Shown: positions 18,609 to 24,764 of the stretch, one piece after another
Layout: each line of letters starts with the position of its first letter
Position numbering within the stretch: the stretch's first letter is position 1
Source: Zhihengliuella salsuginis
Lineage (GTDB): Bacteria; Actinomycetota; Actinomycetes; Actinomycetales; Micrococcaceae
Assembly (NCBI RefSeq): GCF_014651715.1
Contig: NZ_BMXK01000014.1
Coordinates: forward strand, 1 to 43,861
Length of the DNA: 43,861 bases
Direction of reading: 5' to 3'
The notes under the pieces: generated by a model
What the model was told of the DNA's origin: nothing
The model's input: only the letters and a program-made list of their open reading frames with translations
Databases searched by the model: none
Translations under genes and position numbers: made by a program

Positions 18609-19046
18609 CTACGGCTCCCAGCGGACGTCCGTCGTGCAGGCGGACGTCCGCGCGGCCTCGAGCCCGGTCGCGCACTGGCCGTCGACCAGACGCCGGTCTC
18701 CGAGGGGCTCTGCCAGCTCGAACGTGGCCGGGACCTCGGGATTGCCCGGGCATGTCGCGGCGTCCAGCCCGAGATCCTCGACCGTGTAGGAGACGACGAC
18801 TTCCGCCGGGCCCTCGTCGATCGTCGGTTCGCCGACGTCGCCCGTGACGCCGCCGCTGCACTCGAGGCGCGTGACCAGCACGTCGACGTGCAGCGATTCG
18901 GCCTCGGGTGGCGACGCGTCGTCGATGCGCCAGGTGGCCACCGGAAGATCCTCGGGCGACGGCGTGCACCCGGACAGCACGACGACGGCGCACGCGGCCA
19001 GCCCGATCAACCCGCGGCGCGGGCAGGCAGCGGAGTCGGTCGTCAT
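18609..19046 (-). CDS. Hypothetical lipoprotein
   Basis: A 145-aa predicted lipoprotein. The N-terminal signal (PRRGLIGLAACAVVVLSGC) has an LSGC lipobox with the acylated Cys near residue 29. The mature part is acidic and contains three further Cys (ECSGG, ATCPG, GQCATG) plus CTTDVRW near the end, so disulfides are possible. I do not recognise a family. The ATG at 19046 gives a normal signal peptide; a TTG 36 nt upstream is less likely. It is convergent with the SatD-like operon and the nearest gene left of the dif site. Confidence 0.65.
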   Translation of the reverse strand: MTTDSAACPRRGLIGLAACAVVVLSGCTPSPEDLPVATWRIDDASPPEAESLHVDVLVTRLECSGGVTGDVGEPTIDEGPAEVVVSYTVEDLGLDAATCPGNPEVPATFELAEPLGDRRLVDGQCATGLEAARTSACTTDVRWEP

Positions 19047-19155
19047 GGGCTCAATCGTCCTCGGCGCGGTGCCGACCGGCAAGACTCTGCGGCGGCTTCA
19101 GGCCTTCGGCGGGGAAGCGGGCCGCGGACCGCCCCGGGTGCGTCCTCGATCTCTT

Positions 19156-19183
19156 AGTTGACATAATGTACATTATCGGCTTG
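19156..19183 (-). other. dif: dif site (XerC/XerD chromosome dimer resolution)
   Basis: Read on the minus strand this 28-bp element is an 11-bp arm (CAAGCCGATAA), a 6-bp centre (TGTACA) and an 11-bp arm (TTATGTCAACT). It matches the actinobacterial dif pattern as I remember it (CCGATAAT, two variable bases, ACATTATGTCAA) and agrees with E. coli dif at 20 of 28 positions. The core ATAATGTACATTAT (19163-19176) is a perfect 14-bp palindrome and is sharply AT-rich against its surroundings. It lies in the 263-nt gap between divergent genes, as expected for dif. XerC/XerD should recombine here under FtsK control, marking the replication terminus. Confidence 0.88.
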
Positions 19184-19272
19184 ATATCGGGTTGTGGGGG
19201 AAGGCCGTGATTCTGCTGCTGACAACCCGGCTCGGCGGCAGAACCACCCTCGTCAACGTGGCCGCGGCGATC

Positions 19273-19278
19273 TAGACT
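19273..19278 (+). promoter_or_regulatory. Likely -10 element for the reductase gene
   Basis: TAGACT, giving a start near 19285 and a ~25-nt leader with GAGGAAAGGGA before the GTG at 19310. The -35 region is poor. Confidence 0.4.
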
Positions 19279-19309
19279 CGGGCGAAAGGACTGAGGAAAG
19301 GGAATTGCC

Positions 19310-19891
19310 GTGCGCCAGCTCATCGCGACCGCGTTCATCTCGCTCGACGGAGTCATGGAAGGACCGGGCGGAGAACCGGGCTACCGGAACTCCGGCTGGA
19401 CCCAGACGAGTGTCGAGTTCGATCCGTCGGCCTACGAGCTCAAGGGCCGGGAGCAGGACGAGGCCGGCGCCATGATGCTGGGGCGCCGCAGCTACGAGGC
19501 GTTCTCGGGCGTCTGGCCCAGCATGACCGAGGAGTTCCCCCGCTACAACGAGATGCCCAAGTACGTCGTGTCGACGACGCTGGAGGAAGGCGAGCTCGTC
19601 GACAACTGGGGCGAGACGCGCATCCTGCGCAGTACCGAGGATGTCGCCGCCCTCAAGAACGCCGCGGGGCCGCCGATCTCCATCCACGGCAGCGGGGAGC
19701 TCGTACGATCGCTCACCGACGCGGGGCTCGTCGACCGATTCCACCTCCTGGTGTTCCCGGTGCTCCTCGGTGCGGGCAAACGCTACTTCAGCGACGCCGA
19801 CAAGGCGGCCCAGCGACTGCGGCTGGTGGAGCAGTCGAGCTACGGCAACGGCGTGCAGATGCAGATCTTCGACTACCTGGGCAGCGAGTAG
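19310..19891 (+). CDS. Dihydrofolate reductase-like (RibD C-terminal domain) protein
   Basis: A 193-aa single-domain protein of the RibD_C/DHFR-like family. It begins RQLIATAFISLDGVMEGPGG, has MMLGRRSYEAF for NADPH binding, and ends with ISIHGSGELVRSL and LLVFPVLLGAGKRYF, all standard for the stand-alone group often annotated as dihydrofolate reductase family. These enzymes are expected to be NADPH reductases. True folate activity is usually not demonstrated, and riboflavin synthesis is equally unproven. The GTG at 19310 follows GAGGAAAGGGA. It is the first gene right of dif, and def follows 79 nt later. Confidence 0.9.
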   Translation: MRQLIATAFISLDGVMEGPGGEPGYRNSGWTQTSVEFDPSAYELKGREQDEAGAMMLGRRSYEAFSGVWPSMTEEFPRYNEMPKYVVSTTLEEGELVDNWGETRILRSTEDVAALKNAAGPPISIHGSGELVRSLTDAGLVDRFHLLVFPVLLGAGKRYFSDADKAAQRLRLVEQSSYGNGVQMQIFDYLGSE

Positions 19892-19970
19892 TCCGGCCCC
19901 GGCCGACCCCCCGACGATGCCCAGCCCCGCCGAGAGGCGAGGAACCGCAGACCAACCAGGGAGACCCTCC

Positions 19971-20597
19971 ATGCAGCGTCCCATCGACACCGCCCGCACC
20001 CTCATCGACGCCGGCGAGGACGGACCTCTTCCGGCGATCGTCCAGATGGGGCACCCCGCCCTGCGCACGCCGGCGGCGCCCTACGACGGCGAGCTGACGG
20101 ACCACGAGCTGCTGGCCCTGCTCGGCGTCATGCGCAGGACCATGCACGCGGCTCCCGGCGTCGGTCTCGCGGCGCCCCAGATCGGCCTCGGCTGGCAGCT
20201 GGCCGTCATCGAGGACTCCGCCGACGTCGTCGAAGCGGTGGCGGCCGAACGGGAGCGCACGCCGCTGCCCTACTTCCCCGTGCTGAATCCCAGCTACTCC
20301 CCCATGGGCGAGGAGACGGCGGGCTTCTTCGAGGGATGCCTGTCGATGGCCGGATACCAGGCCGTGGTCGAACGGCCCCGTGAGATCGCCGCCACCTACT
20401 ACTCGACCGATGGGGAGCAGGTCAGCCGCGAGCTCACGGGCTGGCCGGCGAGGATCTACCAGCACGAGACAGACCACCTCGCCGGCACGGTCTACATCGA
20501 CAGGGCCGAAACGCGCAGCCTGACCTCCGCCGGGGAATACCTGGCACGCTACTCGACGGCGGACATCCAGGACGTTCGTCAGGCCCTCGGCTTCTGA
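19971..20597 (+). CDS. def: Peptide deformylase
   Basis: Removes the N-formyl group from new proteins. It is 208 aa. All three metal/catalytic motifs are present: GVGLAAPQIG at 63-72, EGCLSM at 121-126 (Cys ligand) and HETDHL at 165-170 (two His ligands and catalytic Glu). A ~20-residue insertion (DSADVVEAVAAERERTPLP) lies between motifs 1 and 2. The gene is not with fmt, so another copy may exist elsewhere in the genome. The ATG at 19971 follows an AGGGAGA ribosome binding site; the frame open back to 19641 is a shadow. Confidence 0.95.
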   Translation: MQRPIDTARTLIDAGEDGPLPAIVQMGHPALRTPAAPYDGELTDHELLALLGVMRRTMHAAPGVGLAAPQIGLGWQLAVIEDSADVVEAVAAERERTPLPYFPVLNPSYSPMGEETAGFFEGCLSMAGYQAVVERPREIAATYYSTDGEQVSRELTGWPARIYQHETDHLAGTVYIDRAETRSLTSAGEYLARYSTADIQDVRQALGF

Positions 20598-20677
20598 GCG
20601 GGCCGGTAAAGTTGTCGGGTCCGCCGCCGCGATGCGCGGCGGACGGCCAGCAGACGACGACCGGCAGGAGTGACGGC

Positions 20678-21571
20678 ATGAACGTCGAATCGAACCCCGA
20701 CGTCGGGGCGGCGCCGTCGGGCGTCGGATGGGAGCACCTGCGCTGTCCCGTGTGCGCCGCACGGCTCGTCCGGCGCGACCGGACGCAACTCGCCTGCTCG
20801 AGCGGACACCGGTTCGACGCGGCGAAACAGGGATACTTCAACCTGCTCACCGGCCGGGGAACATCGTTCCGCGAGGACACGGCCGACATGGTCGCCGCCC
20901 GGGCCGACTTCCAGGCAGCGGGCCACTACGAGTCCCTGGCCGACGCGATCGCCGAAGCCGTCGGGGCACACGGGCGCCTGCCCGGCGACGGGGAACCCCT
21001 GCGCCTGCTCGACGCGGGCGCAGGGACCGGCTATTACCTCGACCGGGTCCTCGGCCGAAGGAAACCGGGAGCCGCCGAAGCGGTCGCCGCGGACATCTCC
21101 CGCTACGCCATGCGTCGGGCCGCGAAGCTGGCGGACACGCTCGCCCTCGTCTGGGACGTCTGGAAGCCGCTGCCCCTGGCCGACGCCAGCATCGACGTCC
21201 TGCTCAACGTCTTCGCGCCGCGCAACGGGGCCGAGTTCCGGCGCGTCGTGCGCCCGGGCGGCATCGCCGTCGTCGTCACTCCCCTGCCGGAACACCTCCG
21301 CGACGTCGCCGAGACCCTGCAGCTGCTGGAGATCGCCGGCGGCAAGGAGGCCGCCGTCGCCGAGACGCTCGGCGACGCGTTCGCACCCGTGTCGAGCGGG
21401 ACGGTGCGCACCACGCTCGAGCTCTCGCGGGATGATGCGCTCCGCCTGGCGGTCATGGGTCCGGCCGGGCACCATCTCGACGCCGACGGCCTCCGGGCGC
21501 GGCTCGCCGACGGCCCCGCGGTGCTGGAGACGACGGCGGCCTTCCGCGTCCAGGTGCTGCGCCGCCGCTGA
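20678..21571 (+). CDS. 23S rRNA (guanine-N1) methyltransferase, RlmA family
   Basis: A 297-aa SAM-dependent methyltransferase. The N-terminal zinc knuckle has Cys23, Cys26, Cys40 and His44 (CPVCAARL...CSSGHRFDAAKQGYFNLL), the hallmark of RlmA. The SAM-binding motif is LLDAGAGTGYYL at about 109-120. In Gram-positives RlmA(II)/TlrB methylates G748 of 23S rRNA and contributes to tylosin/mycinamicin-type macrolide tolerance; the paralogue acting on G745 is Gram-negative. Which position is modified here is inferred from lineage. GGCAGGAG lies before the ATG at 20678. Confidence 0.88.
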   Translation: MNVESNPDVGAAPSGVGWEHLRCPVCAARLVRRDRTQLACSSGHRFDAAKQGYFNLLTGRGTSFREDTADMVAARADFQAAGHYESLADAIAEAVGAHGRLPGDGEPLRLLDAGAGTGYYLDRVLGRRKPGAAEAVAADISRYAMRRAAKLADTLALVWDVWKPLPLADASIDVLLNVFAPRNGAEFRRVVRPGGIAVVVTPLPEHLRDVAETLQLLEIAGGKEAAVAETLGDAFAPVSSGTVRTTLELSRDDALRLAVMGPAGHHLDADGLRARLADGPAVLETTAAFRVQVLRRR

Positions 21572-21674
21572 AGATCCTCCTTCAGGGGGACGCCGAATCG
21601 CCCGGCGATCAGGCAGGATGGAGGGTAACGAGGGCGGCAAGGGCCCTCCCGAGCGAACGTGTGGTGACCTGCGG

Positions 21675-22136
21675 ATGATCGAGTGGATCGTCGCCAACGG
21701 CTGGGTGTTCTGGCTGGCCCTGTTCCTCGTCCTGGCGATCATCGAGGTGATGTCGCTGGACCTCTACTTCATCATGCTCGCCACCGGCGCTCTGGCCGCG
21801 GTCTTCACCGCTCTGGCCGGTGGGCCGTTCTGGCTGCAGACGCTCGTGTTCTGCGTGATCGCGCTGCTGATGATCCTCTTCCTCCGGCCGATCGCCCTGC
21901 GGCACCTCAGACGAAGTCCGGCAGACCGCTTGACGAACGTGGACCGCCTGGTCGGACTCGACGCGCTGGTCCTGGAGCCGACCACCCGGCTGAGCGGCCG
22001 CGCGAAGATCGGCGGGGAGACCTGGTCGGCACGCGTCGACGGCGACGCGACCCTGGAGCCCGGAACCTACGGCCGGGTGACGCGGATCGTCGGGGCCACG
22101 GCCTACATCACGGAGCGGACGCCGACAGAAACGTAG
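21675..22136 (+). CDS. NfeD family membrane protein
   Basis: A 153-aa short NfeD. Two to three membrane helices (about residues 8-25, 29-46 and 51-70) precede a C-terminal OB-fold domain (NVDRLVGLDALVLEPTTRLSGRAKIGGETWSARVDGDATLEPGTYGRVTRIVGATAYI) with the typical VDG turn. NfeD proteins are partners of SPFH proteins in membrane microdomains, and the next gene is an SPFH protein 56 nt downstream. The ATG at 21675 has only a weak ribosome binding site. Confidence 0.88.
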   Translation: MIEWIVANGWVFWLALFLVLAIIEVMSLDLYFIMLATGALAAVFTALAGGPFWLQTLVFCVIALLMILFLRPIALRHLRRSPADRLTNVDRLVGLDALVLEPTTRLSGRAKIGGETWSARVDGDATLEPGTYGRVTRIVGATAYITERTPTET

Positions 22137-22192
22137 TTCAGGCCGCACCCGACCATCCAGCCCCACCCCACATCACACCAGAGGGGAAACAC

Positions 22193-23137
22193 ATGTCCGA
22201 CACATCGAATCTCGGGACGGCCATCGTCCTGATCGTCCTGGCGGCTTTCGTCATCATCGTGCTGTTGCGATCGATCAGGATCGTGCCGCAGGCCCGCGCC
22301 GGCATCGTCGAGCGCCTCGGAAAGTACCAGCGGACCCTCGGGCCCGGCCTGACACTGCTGATTCCGTTCATCGACCGCCTGCTGCCGCTGCTGGACCTGC
22401 GCGAGCAGGTCGTCAGCTTCCCGCCGCAGCCGGTTATCACCGAGGACAACCTGGTCGTCTCGATCGACACGGTCGTCTACTTCCAGATCACGGAGCCGCG
22501 CGACGCGACGTACGAGATCGCCAACTACATCCAGGCAGTCGAACAGCTGACGACGACGACGCTGCGCAACGTCGTGGGCGGGCTGAACCTGGAAGAGGCT
22601 CTGACGAGCCGCGACCAGATCAACGGCCAGCTGCGCGGCGTCCTCGACGAGGCGACGGGCAAGTGGGGCATCCGCGTCTCCCGCGTCGAGCTCAAGGCCA
22701 TCGACCCGCCCCTGTCGATCCAGGACTCGATGGAGAAGCAGATGCGCGCCGAGCGCGACCGTCGCGCCGCCATCCTGACGGCCGAGGGTACCAAGCAGTC
22801 CGAGATCCTCACGGCTGAAGGCGAACGCCAGGCCTCGATCCTCGCGGCCGAGGGCGATGCCAAGGCCTCGATCCTCCGCGCGGACGGCGAGGCCCAGGCC
22901 ATCCAGAAGGTGTTCGACGCGATCCACGCGGGCAACCCGGATCAGAAGCTGCTGGCCTACCAGTACCTGCAGACGCTCCCCAAGATCGCCCAGGGATCGG
23001 CGAACAAGCTGTGGATCATCCCCAGCGAGGTCGGCGAGGCGCTCAAGGGCATCGGCGGCGCGCTCGGCAATATCCAGCCCGGCGGCGGCGACGCCGACGG
23101 CGGGGCCGCTGCGGGCGAAAACCCGGCAAACCAGTAG
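22193..23137 (+). CDS. SPFH/Band 7 (stomatin-like) membrane protein
   Basis: A 314-aa stomatin/QmcA-type protein. One N-terminal membrane helix (residues 7-27) is followed by a Band 7 domain (IVPQARAGIVERLGKYQRTLGPGLTLLIPF through VELKAIDPP). An alanine/glutamate-rich helix has four near-repeats of about 11 residues, each with an A-E-G or A-D-G turn (AEGTKQSEILT, AEGERQASILA, AEGDAKASILR, ADGEAQAIQKV), consistent with a coiled coil for ring assembly. The tail is Gly/Ala-rich. It likely organises membrane domains with the NfeD protein upstream. AGAGGGGAA precedes the ATG at 22193. Confidence 0.93.
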   Translation: MSDTSNLGTAIVLIVLAAFVIIVLLRSIRIVPQARAGIVERLGKYQRTLGPGLTLLIPFIDRLLPLLDLREQVVSFPPQPVITEDNLVVSIDTVVYFQITEPRDATYEIANYIQAVEQLTTTTLRNVVGGLNLEEALTSRDQINGQLRGVLDEATGKWGIRVSRVELKAIDPPLSIQDSMEKQMRAERDRRAAILTAEGTKQSEILTAEGERQASILAAEGDAKASILRADGEAQAIQKVFDAIHAGNPDQKLLAYQYLQTLPKIAQGSANKLWIIPSEVGEALKGIGGALGNIQPGGGDADGGAAAGENPANQ

Positions 23138-23145
23138 GTTCTGCG

Positions 23146-23151
23146 TATACT
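23146..23151 (+). promoter_or_regulatory. SigA-type -10 element upstream of rbpA
   Basis: TATACT, one of the closest matches to TATAAT in the window, about 100 nt before the rbpA start. No good -35. Confidence 0.5.
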
Positions 23152-23180
23152 GGTTAGTCGGGTCGTATCAGTGGCGGTCG

Positions 23181-23206
23181 GGAATCATTCCGACCGCTCT
23201 GACGTT
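23181..23206 (+). promoter_or_regulatory. SigR/SigH-type promoter for rbpA
   Basis: GGAAT (23181-23185), exactly 18 nt, then GTT (23204-23206). This is the consensus of the thiol-stress ECF sigma factors SigR/SigH. It would start transcription near 23213 and leave a ~37-nt leader containing GGGAGAG. rbpA is a known SigR target in Streptomyces. Confidence 0.65.
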
Positions 23207-23249
23207 AAGCCGAATGTCGTGAAGCGTTACTGACGCAGTAGGGAGAGTA

Positions 23250-23591
23250 ATGAGCGATCGCAGTCTGCGCGGAATGCGCTTGGGCGCACAGAGCATGGAG
23301 TCCGAGGCCGGGGTCGAGCCGGCGCCGCGTCAGCGCGTCGAGTACCGGACCGAAGGCGGCGAGCAGGTGTTCGTCACGTTCGCCTCCGAGGCCGAGATCC
23401 CGGCGACGTGGGTGTCCAAGAGCGGCAAGGAGGCCCTCCTCGTCAACGGCCACAAGCCCGACGAGGACAACTCCAAGCCGGTGCGCACCCACTGGGACAT
23501 GCTGCTGGAGCGCCGCTCCGAGGAGGAGCTCGAGGAGATCCTCGAGGAGCGTCTGAAGAAGATCCGCGCTGCACGCGGCGAGAACGTCTGA
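23250..23591 (+). CDS. rbpA: RNA polymerase-binding protein RbpA
   Basis: RbpA binds the principal sigma factor and RNA polymerase and stabilises open complexes in Actinobacteria. It is 113 aa. It shows the N-terminal SLRGMRLGAQSMESE tail, the core domain (RVEYRTEGGEQVFVTFASEAEIPATWVS) and the C-terminal sigma-interaction domain THWDMLLERRSEEELEEILEERL. The core has no cysteine at all, so the zinc site seen in some family members is absent. Its promoters suggest control by SigA and a SigR-like factor. It is convergent with ppm1 across a shared terminator. Confidence 0.96.
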   Translation: MSDRSLRGMRLGAQSMESEAGVEPAPRQRVEYRTEGGEQVFVTFASEAEIPATWVSKSGKEALLVNGHKPDEDNSKPVRTHWDMLLERRSEEELEEILEERLKKIRAARGENV

Positions 23592-23614
23592 TCTGACGCC
23601 TCCTGCTGGATCGA

Positions 23615-23650
23615 AAAGGCCGGACCACCCCCGCGGGTGATCCGGCCTTT
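23615..23650. terminator. Bidirectional terminator between rbpA and ppm1
   Basis: AAAGGCCGGA (23615-23624) pairs with TCCGGCCTTT (23641-23650). Inside, CACCC pairs with GGGTG across one mismatch, with a CCGC loop. The A-run and T-run at the two feet suit termination in both directions. Confidence 0.85.
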
Positions 23651-23679
23651 CGCATGCCGCCGAGGCGGCCCTGCGGGCT

Positions 23680-24408
23680 TTAGCGGGTGCCCGCGGAGAG
23701 CTTCTTCCAGCGCGCCGCCAAGCCCCACCGCGTGACATTGAGGACGGCCTCGACCACGATGTTGCCGCTCATCTTGGAGACGCCCAGCTCGCGCTCGACG
23801 AACGTGATCGGCACCTCGGCGATCGTGAAGCCCTGGCGTGCCACGCGGAAAGTCATGTCCACCTGGAACCCGTAGCCCACCGACTCGATGGCGTCGAAAT
23901 CGATGGCCTCGAGAGTCTCGCGGCGGAAGGCCCGGAAGCCCGCGGTGATGTCGCGGACCGGGAGACCGAGCATCGTCCGCGAGTAGAAGGAGCCTGCCCG
24001 GGAGATGAGTTTGCGGTGCAGCGGCCAGTTGACGACGCTGCCGCCCGGAACCCACCGGGAGCCGATGACGAGGTGCGCCTCGGGAACCTCGGCGAGCAGG
24101 CGGGGAAGGTCCTCCGGCCGGTGCGAACCGTCTGCGTCGAGTTCGACGATCACGTCGTAGTCGCGCTCCAGGGCCCAGCGGAACCCGGCGATGTAGGCCG
24201 CCCCCAGCCCCTCCTTGCCTCGCCGGTGCATCACGTGGATGTTCTGGTCCTCCGCGGCCATGCGGTCGGCCAGGTCCCCGGTCCCGTCCGGGCTGTTGTC
24301 GTCGGCGATGAGGACGTCGGAGTACGGGACAGCGGCCCGGAGGCGGTCCACCGTGACGGGAAGCGCTTCGAGCTCGTTGAAGGTGGGGATGATGGTCAGT
24401 ACGCGCAC
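23680..24408 (-). CDS. ppm1: Polyprenol-phosphate mannosyltransferase (Ppm1/DPM1 domain)
   Basis: A 242-aa GT2 glycosyltransferase that moves mannose from GDP-mannose to polyprenyl phosphate, making the donor for extracytoplasmic mannosylation and lipoglycan synthesis. Motifs include the N-terminal LTIIPTFNELEALP, ADDNSPDGTGDLAD, GLGAAYIAGF, the metal site DADGSHRPED (91-100), and GFRAFRRETLEAI. There is no fused N-acyltransferase domain as in mycobacterial Ppm1 and no obvious membrane helix, so it resembles the soluble DPM1 type. The GTG at 24408 is the start. A TATAGT hexamer (24453-24458, minus strand) is a possible -10. Confidence 0.92.
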   Translation of the reverse strand: MRVLTIIPTFNELEALPVTVDRLRAAVPYSDVLIADDNSPDGTGDLADRMAAEDQNIHVMHRRGKEGLGAAYIAGFRWALERDYDVIVELDADGSHRPEDLPRLLAEVPEAHLVIGSRWVPGGSVVNWPLHRKLISRAGSFYSRTMLGLPVRDITAGFRAFRRETLEAIDFDAIESVGYGFQVDMTFRVARQGFTIAEVPITFVERELGVSKMSGNIVVEAVLNVTRWGLAARWKKLSAGTR

Positions 24409-24538
24409 GGAGCTGTGGTGCCCTTCTGAACGGGGGTTGATGCCAGTCCCCCACTATACGGTGGCATTCCTGTCAGTGCGCTGAACGCGCTGCCGTGCGC
24501 GGCGCGCTCGACCGGCGTGAGAGGGCGTCCGCGCCCGG

Positions 24539-24624
24539 GACAGGGAAAAACCCCGATGACTTCGGACCAATGGCGGCGTGCGTGTCCCCATTGTTTTCTA
24601 ATGCCATCGGGGTTTTCCCCTGTC
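24539..24624. repeat. 20-bp inverted repeat around a 46-nt loop
   Basis: Arms 24539-24558 (GACAGGGAAAAACCCCGATG) and 24605-24624 are complementary at 19 of 20 positions. Inside the loop CAATGG and CCATTG pair as a second hairpin. Each arm also contains an A/T tract between G and C runs, so either strand ends its stem in GGGGTTTT. It could be a bidirectional terminator or the 3' part of a structured RNA. Confidence 0.7.
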
Positions 24625-24703
24625 GTTGTTGCCGGTCGCCCGGCGCGGCAGGCGAGGGATCGCGTGAAGCGGGAAGCCCGTCGGCGACTGCCGGTGATTC
24701 ACC

Positions 24704-24731
24704 AGCCTAGTGGCTCATCCCACACTGTCAA
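24704..24731 (-). promoter_or_regulatory. Candidate minus-strand promoter in the noncoding gap
   Basis: TTGACA (24731-24726 on the minus strand), a 16-nt spacer and TAGGCT (24709-24704). It would start near 24697, inside the palindrome GGTGATTCACC, and read through the large inverted repeat at 24539-24624 towards ppm1. Confidence 0.4.
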
Positions 24732-24764
24732 CCGTCTTGTGACCAGTGTGAATCGAGATAGAAC

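Larger units (their letters stand above)
24409..24764. other. 356-nt noncoding gap with structured element
   Basis: The longest gene-free stretch in the window. It holds a -10-like TATAGT for ppm1 (24453-24458, minus), a large inverted repeat (24539-24624), an 11-bp palindrome (GGTGATTCACC, 24693-24703), a minus-strand promoter (24704-24731) and a small hairpin (CACACTGTCA with TGACCAGTGTG, 24721-24750) just downstream of the amidohydrolase stop. No convincing reading frame is present. Confidence 0.7.

Noticed and set aside
19158-19187. TTGACA plus downstream TGATAT as a promoter with a palindromic operator
   Set aside because: The TTGACA is the outer part of one dif arm, the -10 is poor, and the whole 28 bp is explained by dif.
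19207-19275. A 22-codon GTG frame (VILLLTTRLGG...) between dif and the reductase gene, with GGGGGAAGG upstream
   Set aside because: Too short, no recognisable product, and its stop overlaps the likely -10 of the reductase gene.
24441-24480. A PafBC-type damage promoter (TGTCAGTG) near 24471 on the plus strand
   Set aside because: No TANNNT hexamer at the right distance and no gene downstream on that strand.
24539-24624. Inverted repeat as the ends of an insertion sequence or MITE
   Set aside because: Only 46 nt lie between the arms, there is no target-site duplication that I can see, and no second copy occurs in the window.
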